A stretch of DNA of 64,000 nucleotides from Pseudidiomarina donghaiensis (GCF_900116895.1 NZ_FPCF01000002.1:62001-126000); one strand, 5' to 3'; shown: positions 29,217 to 39,250, counted from the stretch's first letter. Translations and numbers: made by a program. The notes: generated by a model from the sequence alone, not told the origin.

Positions 29217-29617
29217 CGATTTAGTTTTTGTACGCGCTCTGAAGGCGTGACAATTTCGGTAATACGAATACCGTATTTGTCATCTAAAACAACCACTTCG
29301 CCTTGAGCTATTAGGTATCCGTTAATCAATATATCCATCGGCTCGCCAGCTAAACCGTCAAGTTCAACAACGGAGCCTTGGGCTAATTCTAGCAGTTGTT
29401 TAATAGTTATGCGCGTGCGGCCTAATTCTACGCTCAACTTGACTGGAATATCCATGATGATATCCAGCTCGTTCATTGAGGTAGCGGCGGCTGAACTTTC
29501 TAGAGGTTTGAACACGCTGTTGGCATTTTCGTCAGCGGCAGCGCCGTTTTCTTCGTCTAACGCGTCAGCCCACGGATCTTGTTCATTATCTGGGGTTACA
29601 TTGTCTTTATTCGTCAT
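29213..29617 (-). CDS. fliN: Flagellar motor switch protein FliN
   Basis: C-ring switch subunit. The C-terminal SPOA domain (about residues 55-130; MDIPVKLSVELGRTR, then GLAGEPMDILING) is diagnostic. The N-terminal 50 residues are acidic and variable. I choose ATG at 29617 because AAGGAG lies eight bases before it, giving 134 residues; the frame stays open further upstream without a ribosome site. It overlaps the end of fliM by 11 bases. Confidence 0.96.
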   Translation of the reverse strand: MTNKDNVTPDNEQDPWADALDEENGAAADENANSVFKPLESSAAATSMNELDIIMDIPVKLSVELGRTRITIKQLLELAQGSVVELDGLAGEPMDILINGYLIAQGEVVVLDDKYGIRITEIVTPSERVQKLNR

Positions 29618-30722
29618 CAGAGGACTCCTTTGCGCGCATTGGGGTAAAAATGCCGCCTTTATTGCGTTCACGCATGAATGACTGCGGGAATCGGTGATTT
29701 TCAAGCAACCGCTTCACTTTAAGTGCACGATTGTCATTAAGGCTGCCAAATTCGCATTCCATAATCGGCAATGCGTTTACCGTGGCGGTGACTGTTTCGG
29801 GTAATTCAATAGGTAGCACGTCGCCAGGTTTGAGAGACATGACTTGCGGAATACGCATGGGAATATCCACAAAGTTGGCAATAAGTTCAACGCTAGAAGC
29901 TTGTAGCTCATGAGTAATGCGCTGGCGCCACGCCTTGTCATTACTGTTACCGCCTATGTCGGCACGCAAGTTGGTCAGCTTGTCACGTAGCGGTTCAACC
30001 ATGGCGTACGGCATACAAATTTTGAAGTTACTGTCGAGATTACCCACTTCTAAGTGGAAGGTGGTGGTCACGACAATTTCACTGGGCGAACTAGTGATTG
30101 CCGCAAATTTCGGCTGCATTTCAGAGCGAATGTAACTAATTTCAAGCGGGTGTACCGCGCGCCAAGACTCTTGGTACGCGTCTATGGCCAAGTTAAGCAC
30201 GCGGTTGATAATGCGCTGCTCGGTACCGGTAAATTCCCGGGCTTCGTTACGCGTCATAAAGCGACCATCGCCACCAAATAAGTTCTCGACAATCATTGAA
30301 ACTAACGCATGGGGAAACACCACGAGTGCACTACCGCGCAGCGGTTTCATTGAGATAATGTTTAAGTTTGTTGGTGTTGGTGTGGCGTCGGCAAAGTCAC
30401 TAAAACGCTGGTATTTTACGGACTCAACCGTAATGTCCGCGTTACGGCGCAATAAGTTAAACAAGTTCATACGAAACTGACGCGCAAAACGCTCGTTAAT
30501 AACTTCAAGGGTGTGCAAACGTTCACGGACAATTCGAGCTTGCGAACCGGGGTCAAACGGTTGTTGCTTGACCTTGTGCTTCGGTTTTTGAGCAAGCGCG
30601 TCTATGCCAACATCTGCGGCAGTCGCAGCTGTGGTGTCGTCATCGCTATGTGCATCATCGTCAACCACACCGGCTAGTAATGCATCAAGCTCATCTTGTG
30701 ACAGTTGGTGTCCGTTACTCAT
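29607..30722 (-). CDS. fliM: Flagellar motor switch protein FliM
   Basis: C-ring switch subunit that binds phospho-CheY. 371 residues, slightly longer than E. coli (334). The N-terminal CheY-binding motif LSQDELDALL is at residues 7-16; a polar linker (about 17-50) follows, then the CheC-like middle domain and a C-terminal SPOA domain (IPLRI-like start MRIPQVMSLKPGDVLPI). The intact CheY motif implies chemotaxis genes elsewhere, since none lie in this window. Confidence 0.97.
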   Translation of the reverse strand: MSNGHQLSQDELDALLAGVVDDDAHSDDDTTAATAADVGIDALAQKPKHKVKQQPFDPGSQARIVRERLHTLEVINERFARQFRMNLFNLLRRNADITVESVKYQRFSDFADATPTPTNLNIISMKPLRGSALVVFPHALVSMIVENLFGGDGRFMTRNEAREFTGTEQRIINRVLNLAIDAYQESWRAVHPLEISYIRSEMQPKFAAITSSPSEIVVTTTFHLEVGNLDSNFKICMPYAMVEPLRDKLTNLRADIGGNSNDKAWRQRITHELQASSVELIANFVDIPMRIPQVMSLKPGDVLPIELPETVTATVNALPIMECEFGSLNDNRALKVKRLLENHRFPQSFMRERNKGGIFTPMRAKESSDDE

Positions 30723-30767
30723 AAATACTCTTGGTTATTTTAGTTACTGAATAACTTATTGAACAAA

Positions 30768-31259
30768 TTATTGAACAATAAACTCAGTAAATAATACGTC
30801 GTTTATGGCTAAAGCTTCATCGCCTTGGTATGGAGCGCTAAGCGAGTCCATAATACTTTTTGCTAGAATCTTCTTACCCTCAGACTGAGCGATTTTTTCC
30901 GCCTCTTGACCTGACAGTAGCACCAACAGACGATTACGGACCTGTGGCATATTCTTCGTTAACGTCATTTTTACTTGTTCGCTTGGTAATTCAAGCGTTA
31001 ACCCAGCGTAAAGTAAGCGTGGGCCAAATTGGTCACTGGCTAAATTCACTGTAAATGGCTGTATCGATAAAAATACAGGGTCGGTCGGCTCTGGTTCAGC
31101 TGGTGTTGCGCCCATAGCTGTGGCCGCGGCTAAATTACGCGTGTCCCACAGTAAGTAGGTGTTTGCGCCAATGAGCACCAGCACCAATATCAAAATAATC
31201 AGCATAATCGGCGAATTGTTTCCGCTTGGAGCTGCCGGTGTGTCGTTTTTACGCGCCAT
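30768..31259 (-). CDS. fliL: Flagellar basal-body protein FliL
   Basis: Stator-associated membrane protein. 163 residues: short cytoplasmic tail, one membrane helix (about 17-36), periplasmic domain with FLSIQPFTVNLAS and a C-terminal VLFTEFIVQ, the usual FliL end. Lies between fliK and fliM. Confidence 0.95.
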   Translation of the reverse strand: MARKNDTPAAPSGNNSPIMLIILILVLVLIGANTYLLWDTRNLAAATAMGATPAEPEPTDPVFLSIQPFTVNLASDQFGPRLLYAGLTLELPSEQVKMTLTKNMPQVRNRLLVLLSGQEAEKIAQSEGKKILAKSIMDSLSAPYQGDEALAINDVLFTEFIVQ

Positions 31260-31323
31260 GTTATATTCCTTCGTTCTTTATCAGCTAAGCCTTTGCTTTA
31301 TATCGCTCATTGTTAGCGCACGA

Positions 31324-32541
31324 TTAAGCAAAGATATCGACTTGACCATTTCGGGCGGCGGCAGTATGCCGAGAATTTTCACCCATGTCAGTATTTTCGG
31401 CCGATTCCGAACTTTCTACAGTATTTTCGTCAAAATTTTGTGCATTGCTTTGTTCATTCGCAGCCCATTGCTGTGCTTGCTGCCGTGCTTGTTGCTGAGC
31501 AAACTGCTGGGCTTGGTCATTGACGTTAGATTCACCTAATTGAATGCCTTGGTTGGCCAATGCTTCACGCAGTGTAGGTAGCGCTTGTTCAAGTGCACCG
31601 CGAACCTGCTGGCTATGGGTCAAAATATTGAGCTGTGCGGTGGTGTCATCCACGCGCAATTGCACTTGCAAAGGGCCTAACTCGGCTGGGTGTAAGCGCA
31701 ATGTCATTTCGTTTTGATTGTGCATAACCATTTGCAGAACGTTTTGCTGCAGTTGGTTGGCCCAAGCTTGGCTGCCTACGGGTGCTGCAAGAGAAGCCGT
31801 TGTTACTGTCGTGCTAGGAGTCGCTGTTGCCGCCTGCGCTGATTGTGTTGATTGCGCAACAGGGGCGTCAATCATGACTATGCTAGCAGTCATGGAAGGC
31901 ATTGCCACTTGCGCAGGGCGAGCGCTATCAATAGGCGTTATTTGGTCAACCGGTTTCAAGTCGGCCAGCAGCGGTGTCGTCGCAATACGAGCGTCGGTCT
32001 GTTCTGGATTGCGCGGTGCTACAGGGGTGGTAAACACCGGCGGTTGCGCTTGCTTGTCAGCCTCGGTAACTTTACCTGATAACAGCGGCCCGGCAGTTAA
32101 AGGGGCATTATTCTCAGCTGTTTGTTGCCCCGCGTTTAAGGCTGGAACTTGTGCCTGTGATTGCGTGGCAAGGTTTGCGGTGAAACTTTTAGTTGTGCTT
32201 GTTTCAGCCACTTGATGTAGCGCACCGGCCGGTTGTTCAGCAGTTACTTGAGGCTGTTGTATCGCTTGTTGCTGTTGTAACTGGGCAACAATGAGCGCGA
32301 TAGTTTCAGGGCTTAAGTCGGCTTGCTCAAGAAGCTGCTCTTGTTCATTAGCGTTCAAGCTTTTAGCTAATTGCTGCAACTGAGCTTGCGAGGGTGCTTG
32401 GTTTACATTGCCAGCTTGTGGCTGCAAAGCAGCGAATAAGGCGGCAAAACCTTGTGACGGCGCAGCGCCTTCCGACGCAGTTGCCGAGCCTTTATTGGCG
32501 CTCGGTGCGGTATTCACTAAATGATTAAAATTTACCATCAT
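31324..32541 (-). CDS. fliK: Flagellar hook-length control protein FliK
   Basis: Molecular ruler and export-switch protein. About 405 residues. The first 270 are low-complexity, rich in Gln, Ala and Thr, as usual for FliK. The C-terminal hook-length domain contains MTLRLHPAELGPLQVQLRVD, the conserved core, then a Gln-rich tail. ATG at 32541 chosen because AAGG lies five bases before it; a GTG at 32547 is in frame. In operon between fliJ and fliL. A second gene with a related C-terminal domain lies at 45260. Confidence 0.94.
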   Translation of the reverse strand: MMVNFNHLVNTAPSANKGSATASEGAAPSQGFAALFAALQPQAGNVNQAPSQAQLQQLAKSLNANEQEQLLEQADLSPETIALIVAQLQQQQAIQQPQVTAEQPAGALHQVAETSTTKSFTANLATQSQAQVPALNAGQQTAENNAPLTAGPLLSGKVTEADKQAQPPVFTTPVAPRNPEQTDARIATTPLLADLKPVDQITPIDSARPAQVAMPSMTASIVMIDAPVAQSTQSAQAATATPSTTVTTASLAAPVGSQAWANQLQQNVLQMVMHNQNEMTLRLHPAELGPLQVQLRVDDTTAQLNILTHSQQVRGALEQALPTLREALANQGIQLGESNVNDQAQQFAQQQARQQAQQWAANEQSNAQNFDENTVESSESAENTDMGENSRHTAAARNGQVDIFA

Positions 32542-32557
32542 GCTCACCTTGTTTCTC

Positions 32558-33004
32558 CTAACGCAGCCCGCGCTGGCGCATGTACATTGCTAACGAAAGT
32601 TCATCCGCCAACTTTTGTTCTCGTTTGTTAGCAACTTTAACTGCAGCCGCCGCTTTACGGTCGACGAGTGTTTCATAAGAAGCCAATTTTCGTTGCTTGG
32701 TTTGCCATTGCTGTTGGCTTTTATCAACTTTACCTGCTTGGTCGACTAGCGCATTTTGTGCACGTTGTATGGCGTGATCTAAACTTGCCAAAAAGTGCCG
32801 GTAATTCGTCAATAAGTGGGTGGCAATACCGTTTTGCATTTGCTGTTGCAGCTGCACGGCATAGTCATTTCGATACTGCTGCAACGTCTGCAGCTGCATG
32901 GCAATTTTTTGCTTATTTTGACGCTCTTCAGCCAATAATTTGGCCGCTTCGTTGCGTGCTTTTTCAGCTTGCTCGGTTAAGTGGGCAAGAACGACGCTAT
33001 TCAT
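32558..33004 (-). CDS. fliJ: Flagellar export chaperone / stalk protein FliJ
   Basis: Coiled-coil stalk that links the FliI ATPase ring to FlhA. 148 residues, nearly all helical and rich in Gln, Lys and Ala, as in E. coli (147). GGAGG precedes the ATG at 33004, which overlaps the fliI stop by four bases. Call rests on size, composition and position. Confidence 0.94.
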   Translation of the reverse strand: MNSVVLAHLTEQAEKARNEAAKLLAEERQNKQKIAMQLQTLQQYRNDYAVQLQQQMQNGIATHLLTNYRHFLASLDHAIQRAQNALVDQAGKVDKSQQQWQTKQRKLASYETLVDRKAAAAVKVANKREQKLADELSLAMYMRQRGLR

Positions 33005-34374
33005 GACGACGAACCTCCTACTAATTCAGTTAAGCGTTGTTGCGCTTGATCAATGGGTGCTTGGTCGTTCATTTTTTGCTGCAAATAGGCTTCTATTTGC
33101 GGGAACTTTTGCACCGCTTGGTCAAGTAACGGGTCGTGCCCTGGGCTATACGCCCCAACGCTAATTAAGTCGCGATTACGCTGGTAAACAGAGAATAATT
33201 TCTTCAAGCGTTGAGCTTGTTGTTGATGACCCAATGTCGTTACCGATGGCATTACACGGCTGATAGAAGCTTCTACGTCAATAGCCGGGTAATGACCGCT
33301 TTCCGCTAAGTTGCGAGACAACACAATGTGACCGTCCAAAATGGCGCGGGTTGAATCGGCAATGGGGTCTTGTTGGTCATCACCTTCGGTTAATACAGTA
33401 TAGAACGCTGTAATTGAGCCGCCACCACGTACACCATTACCTGTGCGCTCCACTAACGCGGGAATTTTTGCAAATACGCTAGGTGGATAGCCTTTGGTGG
33501 CTGGTGGCTCACCAATAGCTAGGGCTATTTCGCGTTGTGCCATGGCAAACCGCGTCAGCGAGTCCATGATCAGCAGCACATGTTTGCCCTTATCGCGAAA
33601 ATCTTCCGCTAAACGAGTTGCGTACGAAGCTCCTTGTAAACGCTGCAACGGCGAAGCGTCAGCAGGGGCCGCCACCACTACCGAGCGTGCCATGCCTTCT
33701 GCACCTAAAATATTGTCTATAAACTCTTGCACTTCGCGCCCACGTTCACCAATTAAGCCAACCACAATCACATCGGCTTTGGTGAAGCGCGCCATCATGC
33801 CAAGCAATACCGATTTACCCACGCCAGAACCGGCAAACAGGCCCATGCGCTGGCCGCGGCCCACGCTTAACAGCCCGTTAATGGCTCGAATGCCCACATC
33901 AATGGCGGTATCAATAGGAGCGCGTTGCATCGGGTTGATGGTTTTTGTTGCTAAGTAGCCGTAATCGACTTGTTTAGGTAGCGGCTTGTTATCAAGCGGG
34001 CGGCCACTGCCATCTAATACGCGGCCCAATAAATTTTCGCCAAGCGGGAAACGCCGGCTGTCATTGTGGCCATCGTTCAGCGGCATCACGCGTGCACCGG
34101 GCACTAATCCCTGCACTGCATCTAGCGGCATTAAATAGGTAATGTCGCCGGCGAAACCAACTACTTCAGCTTCCACCAAGGCTTCGCCGTGCTGTGGCAG
34201 CTCAATCACGCAACTGCTACCCACCGGTAACTTCAAACCAACGGCTTCCAACACCATGCCAGTGGCGCGCACCAATCGACCGCACATGTACCACTGGGGT
34301 AAGTGCTGTAGGCGCTGGTTCACGCTATTAAGCGTCACCAGCCATTGGTCGAGTTGCTGCTGGGCGTTAGCCAT
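33001..34374 (-). CDS. fliI: Flagellar export ATPase FliI
   Basis: Hexameric ATPase of the flagellar type III export apparatus. 457 residues from ATG 34374, which has AGAGGA just upstream; this equals the E. coli length. Walker A AGSGVGKS at residues 181-188; other conserved parts are [11 protein letters not shown] and [12 protein letters not shown]. The start overlaps the end of fliH by eight bases. Confidence 0.97.
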   Translation of the reverse strand: MANAQQQLDQWLVTLNSVNQRLQHLPQWYMCGRLVRATGMVLEAVGLKLPVGSSCVIELPQHGEALVEAEVVGFAGDITYLMPLDAVQGLVPGARVMPLNDGHNDSRRFPLGENLLGRVLDGSGRPLDNKPLPKQVDYGYLATKTINPMQRAPIDTAIDVGIRAINGLLSVGRGQRMGLFAGSGVGKSVLLGMMARFTKADVIVVGLIGERGREVQEFIDNILGAEGMARSVVVAAPADASPLQRLQGASYATRLAEDFRDKGKHVLLIMDSLTRFAMAQREIALAIGEPPATKGYPPSVFAKIPALVERTGNGVRGGGSITAFYTVLTEGDDQQDPIADSTRAILDGHIVLSRNLAESGHYPAIDVEASISRVMPSVTTLGHQQQAQRLKKLFSVYQRNRDLISVGAYSPGHDPLLDQAVQKFPQIEAYLQQKMNDQAPIDQAQQRLTELVGGSSS

Positions 34375-35053
34375 GGCTTCCTCTGAGTTGATGCACAATA
34401 CGTTGCCAACGGGTTTCAATGGTGGCGTCTAATTCACCGTTAGCGCTGATTAAACGGCAACCGCCACGCTCTAAACGCTCATCGGCGCGAAGCTTCCAGC
34501 CGACAACGGCAATTTCTTGTTCCAAATGCTGCTTCACCAGTGCTAAATCGTCGGGATTTAACAGTAATACGGGTTTGTCAGTAAGCATGGGGTCTTCGTG
34601 CAAAATGGCACGAATAAGCTCTAAAACTTGTTCTGGATTTGCATCAAGCGCTTCTCCAGCTAATTGTCGGCCTACCGTTAACGCCAATTGCAGTAAACTT
34701 TCTGACAAATGTGCGTCCATACCGTGTACGGCTGCGTTTGCTTCTTTAATCAGTTCGCCTAACGGCGCTAACGCTATGTTTAGCTGCTGGTTGTACTGTG
34801 CCAAACCTTCCTTGCGGCCAGCCTTTAAACCTTCTTCGTGGCCAGCTTGGTAGCCAGCTTCGCGGCCGGCCTTTAGGCCCTCTTCGTAGGCCTGTTGACG
34901 AGCATCTTCGCGCAATTTACGCAATTCACTTTGTTGATCAAATTGCGCTTGATCGGCTTGTGCCTGTTGTTTAGCATCGCGCTTTTGCTTCGCGGCCAAT
35001 GGCTCCATGTTCCAGCTACGCCACTGGTTGTTGGTATTAGACGAAGGCATCAT
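34367..35053 (-). CDS. fliH: Flagellar export assembly protein FliH
   Basis: Regulator and anchor of FliI. About 228 residues. The feature region around residues 55-90 has repeated GxxxG-type spacing (EEGLKAG, AGYQAG, EEGLKAG, KEGL), a hallmark of FliH stalks; the C-terminal domain ([21 protein letters not shown], then DATIETRW) is the E2-like FliI-binding part. Start uncertain among close ATGs at 35053 and 35050 and a GTG at 35059. The start overlaps the fliG stop. Confidence 0.93.
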   Translation of the reverse strand: MMPSSNTNNQWRSWNMEPLAAKQKRDAKQQAQADQAQFDQQSELRKLREDARQQAYEEGLKAGREAGYQAGHEEGLKAGRKEGLAQYNQQLNIALAPLGELIKEANAAVHGMDAHLSESLLQLALTVGRQLAGEALDANPEQVLELIRAILHEDPMLTDKPVLLLNPDDLALVKQHLEQEIAVVGWKLRADERLERGGCRLISANGELDATIETRWQRIVHQLRGSHG

Positions 35054-36074
35054 CACCACTACTCAACACAATTTCGCCCGAGTCGGCCAAGCGACGAACC
35101 ACTTGCAGAATTGCTTTCTGCTCGCTTTCAACCTGTGAAACACGAATAGGCCCACGAGTTTCCATTTCTTCGCGAATAAGCTGCGCCGCACGCTGCGACA
35201 TATTGCGCAAGAATTTCTCGACCAAGCCATCGTCGGCACCTTTGAGCGCCACCACCAGAGAGGTGGTTTCGATTTGCCGTAGCAGTACCTGAATACTGCG
35301 GTCGTCGAGGTCCATAAGGTTTTCGAACAAGAACATTTCGTCGACAATTTTTTGAGCCAGTTCGTCGTTGTAGGCGCGAATATTCTCCAGTGCGGTGTCC
35401 TCTTGGCCAGCGCTAAGCAAGTTAAGAATTTCTGCCGCAGTACGCACGCCGCCCATTTTGCTGCGTTTCAGCGACTGGCCATCTAGCATGCCGCCAAGCA
35501 CTTCGGTGAGTTCTTGCAATGCTGCTGGCTGCACACCAGTAAACGTTGCTACACGCAAGACAACGTCATTGCGTAAGCGCTCATCAAATAATTCTAGAAC
35601 GCCCGCCGCTTGTGCGCGGTCGAGGTGAATTAAGATGGTCGCGATAATTTGCGGATGCTCATCGCGAATCATCTCGGCTACCTCAGGCACGTCCATCATG
35701 TTTAGGGCATCAATACCAATGCCGCCAACTTTATGCTCAAGCACGTCTTCAATAAGCGTGTTGGCGCGATCTGAACCCAAAGCTTTGGTTAGTACCGAAC
35801 GCACGTAGTCGTCGTACTTGTCTAAGGACGGCGTGTTAGACAGATCGTTATGGAACATCTCAAGAACAGCTTTAATATCTGCGTGTGACACATCCGAAAG
35901 CTTGGTCATTTCTTTACTGATTTTTTGAATCTGATTGGGCGAAAAATGCTTAAACACTTCCGCGGCAGACTCTTCTTCGAGCATTAACAACAGCAGCGCC
36001 GAGCGACGCAAGCCGGTCATTTCTTTGGCAACGCTTTTGTCCGCGTTTCTGTCGGTTGCGCTAGACGTGGTCAT
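35037..36074 (-). CDS. fliG: Flagellar motor switch protein FliG
   Basis: C-ring subunit that contacts FliF and the stator. 345 residues, as in other gammaproteobacteria. Armadillo-type domains with the conserved EHPQ motif (DEHPQIIATIL) in the middle and the charged torque helix region near LDDRSIQVLLRQIE in the C-terminal part. Overlaps the fliF stop by 14 bases. Confidence 0.97.
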   Translation of the reverse strand: MTTSSATDRNADKSVAKEMTGLRRSALLLLMLEEESAAEVFKHFSPNQIQKISKEMTKLSDVSHADIKAVLEMFHNDLSNTPSLDKYDDYVRSVLTKALGSDRANTLIEDVLEHKVGGIGIDALNMMDVPEVAEMIRDEHPQIIATILIHLDRAQAAGVLELFDERLRNDVVLRVATFTGVQPAALQELTEVLGGMLDGQSLKRSKMGGVRTAAEILNLLSAGQEDTALENIRAYNDELAQKIVDEMFLFENLMDLDDRSIQVLLRQIETTSLVVALKGADDGLVEKFLRNMSQRAAQLIREEMETRGPIRVSQVESEQKAILQVVRRLADSGEIVLSSGDDAFV

Positions 36075-37827
36075 CTTCGTTCATCCAATTCTGTAAAATA
36101 CGGGCTACCTGGCGCGGATTCGATTGCGCAATTTCTTTCGCTTTGGCAAGAGCTTGGGTATAGCTCTTACTCTTCTCTGGCCAGTGGAAACTGTCGCCGG
36201 GTACTTCTTCGTCGTCAAAATCATCTTCTTCGTCATAGCTTGAACCGTCTTTTCGACGACGGCGTTTCACCACAACTTCCTCCATGTCATCGTCATCGCC
36301 TACTACTGCTCGCAGGGTGCCTTTACCGTTGGATGCGGCAGCGCCTTCAGCTGCTGGAGTTATGTGCACATAGCGCTTCATAATTGGGCGCAACAGCAAC
36401 AAGTACAGCAGCAAGATACCGATACCTGCTAACACATAGCGCACAAGGTTTTGCGCTAACTGCATCATTGCAGGCTGTTTGTACCAAGGCTCTTCTATAA
36501 TCGTGTCTTGTTCGTTCACAAAGGGGCTGTTTACCACTTCAATTTGATCACCGCGGGCTTCTTGAAAGCCCATCGCTTGTCGTACGAGACGATTAATGTA
36601 CTCAAGTTCTTCGTCGCTGCGCGGCACCATTTGCGGGTTGCCTTCTTCGTCTAGTGTGGTGCGATGGTTAATCACCACAGCAACCGATAAACGCTCTAGT
36701 TGGCCGCGTTGGTGATCAACGTGCTCAACAAAACGGTCAAGCTCATAGTTCACCACTTGGTCTTGTTGCACAGCGCGGGTGCCGGTATTTGTTGTTACTT
36801 CACCTTCTTCGCCTTCAGCAGGCGTTTCAATCGGCGATGGTTCGACACCGGGCGGAGTGTTAGTTAGCGCGCCTGGAATACCCATGGCGCCATTGCCTGA
36901 GCCTTGCATATTCGTATTGCGTTGAATGCTGCGAATAGCTGCTGTGTCAGCAGTTTGGTTCGGGCTATAGCGCTCAGCAGTCGCTTCACGCTTCGAGAAA
37001 TCAACTTGCGCAACTACCTGTGCTTTGATGTTGTCGCGGCCAAGAATAGGAATCAGGATATTTTCAATGCGTTGCTGGTATGAGCGCTCAACTTGCTGAA
37101 TATAATCCAGCTTAGAGCCACTTAAGGCATCGTCACGATTATTCTGTGATAACAAGGCACCGTATTGGTCCACCACGGTTACATTATCAGGCGCAAGTTC
37201 GGGAACACTGCTGGATACCATATGAATAATGGCTTGTACTTGGCCATCACCAAGTTTACGGCCCGGGTGAAGCGTTAGAATAACCGATGCCTTGGCAGGT
37301 TCACGCTCGCGCACAAACACCGAAGCTTTGGCCATGGCTAAATGCACCCGCGCTTTTTGCACTGGGCCTAACGACTCCATAGAACTCGATAATTCGCCTT
37401 CAAGTGCCCGTTGGAAATTCACTTGTTCAGCAAATTGGCTAATGCCAAACGCCTGGTTATCCATCAGTGAAAACCCAGCGTTGCCACCTTGCGGCAAGCC
37501 TTGCTCAGCCATTTGTAAGCGCAACTTATGCACTTGATCACTCGGTACCAAAATAGTGCCAGCACCATTTAACTGATAGGGAATTTGACGGGTATCGAGT
37601 TCGTTCACAATACGGCCGCCATCGGCCTCGCTTAAATTGCTATACAACACGCGGTACTCAGGGGCGCTGGCCCACATGACCAAGGCAAACACCAAACCAA
37701 TAAAGGCCGCACCGCCAATAAGCAGCGGCACTAAACCACTTTGTTTTAGCTTGTTCAGCCATTGCTGCGGAGCCGCCGTAGCAGCTGCCCCTGGGCTGTT
37801 TACTGTTTGTGCTTGCGTTGCTTCCAT
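36061..37827 (-). CDS. fliF: Flagellar MS-ring protein FliF
   Basis: Membrane ring on which the rest of the motor is built. 588 residues from ATG 37827 (GAGA six bases upstream; a TTG at 37839 is less likely). Two membrane helices, about residues 40-58 and 455-475, flank the periplasmic ring-building domains; the acidic C-terminus, ending with the FliG-binding RQVARILQNWMNED, is typical. First gene of the minus-strand operon, divergent from fliE. Confidence 0.97.
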   Translation of the reverse strand: MEATQAQTVNSPGAAATAAPQQWLNKLKQSGLVPLLIGGAAFIGLVFALVMWASAPEYRVLYSNLSEADGGRIVNELDTRQIPYQLNGAGTILVPSDQVHKLRLQMAEQGLPQGGNAGFSLMDNQAFGISQFAEQVNFQRALEGELSSSMESLGPVQKARVHLAMAKASVFVREREPAKASVILTLHPGRKLGDGQVQAIIHMVSSSVPELAPDNVTVVDQYGALLSQNNRDDALSGSKLDYIQQVERSYQQRIENILIPILGRDNIKAQVVAQVDFSKREATAERYSPNQTADTAAIRSIQRNTNMQGSGNGAMGIPGALTNTPPGVEPSPIETPAEGEEGEVTTNTGTRAVQQDQVVNYELDRFVEHVDHQRGQLERLSVAVVINHRTTLDEEGNPQMVPRSDEELEYINRLVRQAMGFQEARGDQIEVVNSPFVNEQDTIIEEPWYKQPAMMQLAQNLVRYVLAGIGILLLYLLLLRPIMKRYVHITPAAEGAAASNGKGTLRAVVGDDDDMEEVVVKRRRRKDGSSYDEEDDFDDEEVPGDSFHWPEKSKSYTQALAKAKEIAQSNPRQVARILQNWMNEDDHV

Positions 37828-38000
37828 TGGGTATCTCAATTCAATTTGTGCACGGATTTATCTACTGCATATTATGCCCAAGGTAATGCAAGTCAAAGTG
37901 ACAATAAGCGCACTTTTTTATGCTTTATTACGCGCTTCACATTACTTGCGCGCGCGTATAGTTGCTGCATGTAATTGATACTGTGTAAGAGGATAGACAC

Positions 38001-38345
38001 ATGAGCGTACCGGCTATTCAAACCGCGTTACAGCAAATGCAAACCATGAAAGCTGAAGTGGCGGCACCGGCTGCGGCGAAAGTAAATTTAAACGTGCAGC
38101 CAGGCGTTGAAAAAGCGCAAAACGGTGGTTTTGCGGGCGAGTTGAAGAACTCCATTGAGCGCATTAACTCACTGCAGCAATCCTCAGCGGCAACCACCAA
38201 AGCCTTTCAACTAGGCGACCCGAATGTGTCGCTAAACCAAGTGATGGTGGATAAGCAAAAAGCCGGTTTGGCGTTTGATATGGGCGTGCAAGTACGGAAT
38301 AAGCTAGTGAGTGCTTATAAAGATATTATGAACATGCAGGTGTAG
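38001..38345 (+). CDS. fliE: Flagellar hook-basal body protein FliE
   Basis: Adaptor between MS-ring and rod. 114 residues. Conserved C-terminal part NQVMVDKQKAGLAFDMGVQ and VRNKLVSAYKDIMNMQV, the family's signature. GAGG precedes the ATG. Transcribed divergently from fliF, as in enterics. Confidence 0.96.
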   Translation: MSVPAIQTALQQMQTMKAEVAAPAAAKVNLNVQPGVEKAQNGGFAGELKNSIERINSLQQSSAATTKAFQLGDPNVSLNQVMVDKQKAGLAFDMGVQVRNKLVSAYKDIMNMQV

Positions 38346-38366
38346 TTCTTACTGAATTGTGCCACG

Positions 38367-38387
38367 GAAGAGGCCTTAGGCCTCTTC
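38367..38387. terminator. Hairpin between convergent fliE and flaG
   Basis: Perfect 9-base arms GAAGAGGCC and GGCCTCTTC around a TTA loop; the loop is the flaG stop codon read on the minus strand. No T-tract follows, so it is a possible two-way terminator or stabilising hairpin rather than a classic intrinsic terminator. Confidence 0.5.
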
Positions 38388-38723
38388 ACGCACCAATAAC
38401 CCAGACATTTCATGCAAGTGCTGAGCAATACGCAGCACCTCTTCGTTGGGTATTTGACGAATGACCTCACCGGTTTCTTGGCTAACCACTTTAATCACCA
38501 TTTTGCCGGCATCATCGTTCATTTCGAAGTGAATACCATAGTTATTCATCACTTCGTTAATTTGCTGAACGGGTTTCACCAATTCATCTTTTTTAACTTC
38601 GCGCTGCGCTTCACTTTGACGCACCGCAGGCAGTTGCTGCAATACACGGTCTAAACGCTGCTTTTCTGCGGCAGCGGTTGTCACCGGCCAATTTGAAGTG
38701 GCTTCATTAATTGGGGTAGCCAT
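38376..38723 (-). CDS. flaG: FlaG family protein
   Basis: Small flagellin-associated protein, often beside fliC/fliD and linked to filament length control. 115 residues; the C-terminal pattern KMVIKVVSQETGEVIRQIP followed by EEVLRIA is the FlaG family core. Driven by a strong sigma-28 promoter at 38779-38805, which fits a late flagellar gene. Separated from fliC here by the 117-residue gene and the toxin-antitoxin pair. Confidence 0.92.
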   Translation of the reverse strand: MATPINEATSNWPVTTAAAEKQRLDRVLQQLPAVRQSEAQREVKKDELVKPVQQINEVMNNYGIHFEMNDDAGKMVIKVVSQETGEVIRQIPNEEVLRIAQHLHEMSGLLVREEA

Positions 38724-38778
38724 GCTGTATTCTCCAAAAATACGAAACGTTTCGCTTTTTCTTTTTCGCTTAAATTGG

Positions 38779-38805
38779 ATATCGGCCTCAACTGCTCAAA
38801 CTTTA
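38779..38805 (-). promoter_or_regulatory. Sigma-28 promoter for flaG
   Basis: On the minus strand TAAAGTTT (perfect -35), 11 bases, GCCGATAT. About 56 bases before the flaG start. Confidence 0.88.
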
Positions 38806-38821
38806 GCCGTGCCCAATAAAA

Positions 38822-39175
38822 CTATAAAGTCGACGCTAATGCACTGACTTTGCTGTATAAATTCATAATAGCCGATAACGCCACACGTTCACTATCGTCT
38901 AATTCTAAATAGGTGTTCTCACCGCGGGTACCGTCTTGTGGCTTAATAATGTCTGCATACCGGCTCAGCAAATGATCCAGGTTCATCTGAATCATCATCA
39001 GCTCTAGTTCAAACTCTTGCCGCTGACGCTCGTACTTCTCTTTTTGCTGCGCATCCGTGCTGTTTTGTATCGCGGCCTTGAGCTTGCTTTCCAAAATAAA
39101 CTCGACCGTTCTTAGCTTAGGAATCACGTCATTCATCAACTGCTCTGACGTGACGTTTGCGCTGGGTGCTTTCAT
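38822..39175 (-). CDS. Unknown 117-residue protein under a sigma-28 promoter
   Basis: I do not recognise a family. The protein is predicted almost wholly helical, with a coiled-coil-like central part (about 25-70: many Glu, Gln, Lys, Leu and Met), no signal peptide and no membrane segment, so cytoplasmic. It sits between flaG and an acetyltransferase and has its own near-perfect FliA promoter at 39224-39250. Size and composition are like a flagellar export chaperone or regulator, but that is inference. The region has no other flagellar chaperone besides FlgN, FliS and FliT. Confidence 0.8.
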   Translation of the reverse strand: MKAPSANVTSEQLMNDVIPKLRTVEFILESKLKAAIQNSTDAQQKEKYERQRQEFELELMMIQMNLDHLLSRYADIIKPQDGTRGENTYLELDDSERVALSAIMNLYSKVSALASTL

Positions 39176-39223
39176 GTTGGTTACCTTGTACGAGAATTAG
39201 GCCGTTTTTTAGGCCATCTTTCG

Positions 39224-39250
39224 TTATCGGCAAATGCACCGGCAACTTTA
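39224..39250 (-). promoter_or_regulatory. Sigma-28 promoter for the 117-residue unknown gene
   Basis: On the minus strand TAAAGTTG, 11 bases, GCCGATAA: near-perfect FliA promoter, 48 bases before the start at 39175. The -35 overlaps the stop codon of the upstream acetyltransferase gene. Confidence 0.88.

Noticed and set aside
34790-34880. Near-repeats in DNA inside fliH
   Set aside because: They reflect the GxxxG repeats of the FliH stalk, a normal protein feature.
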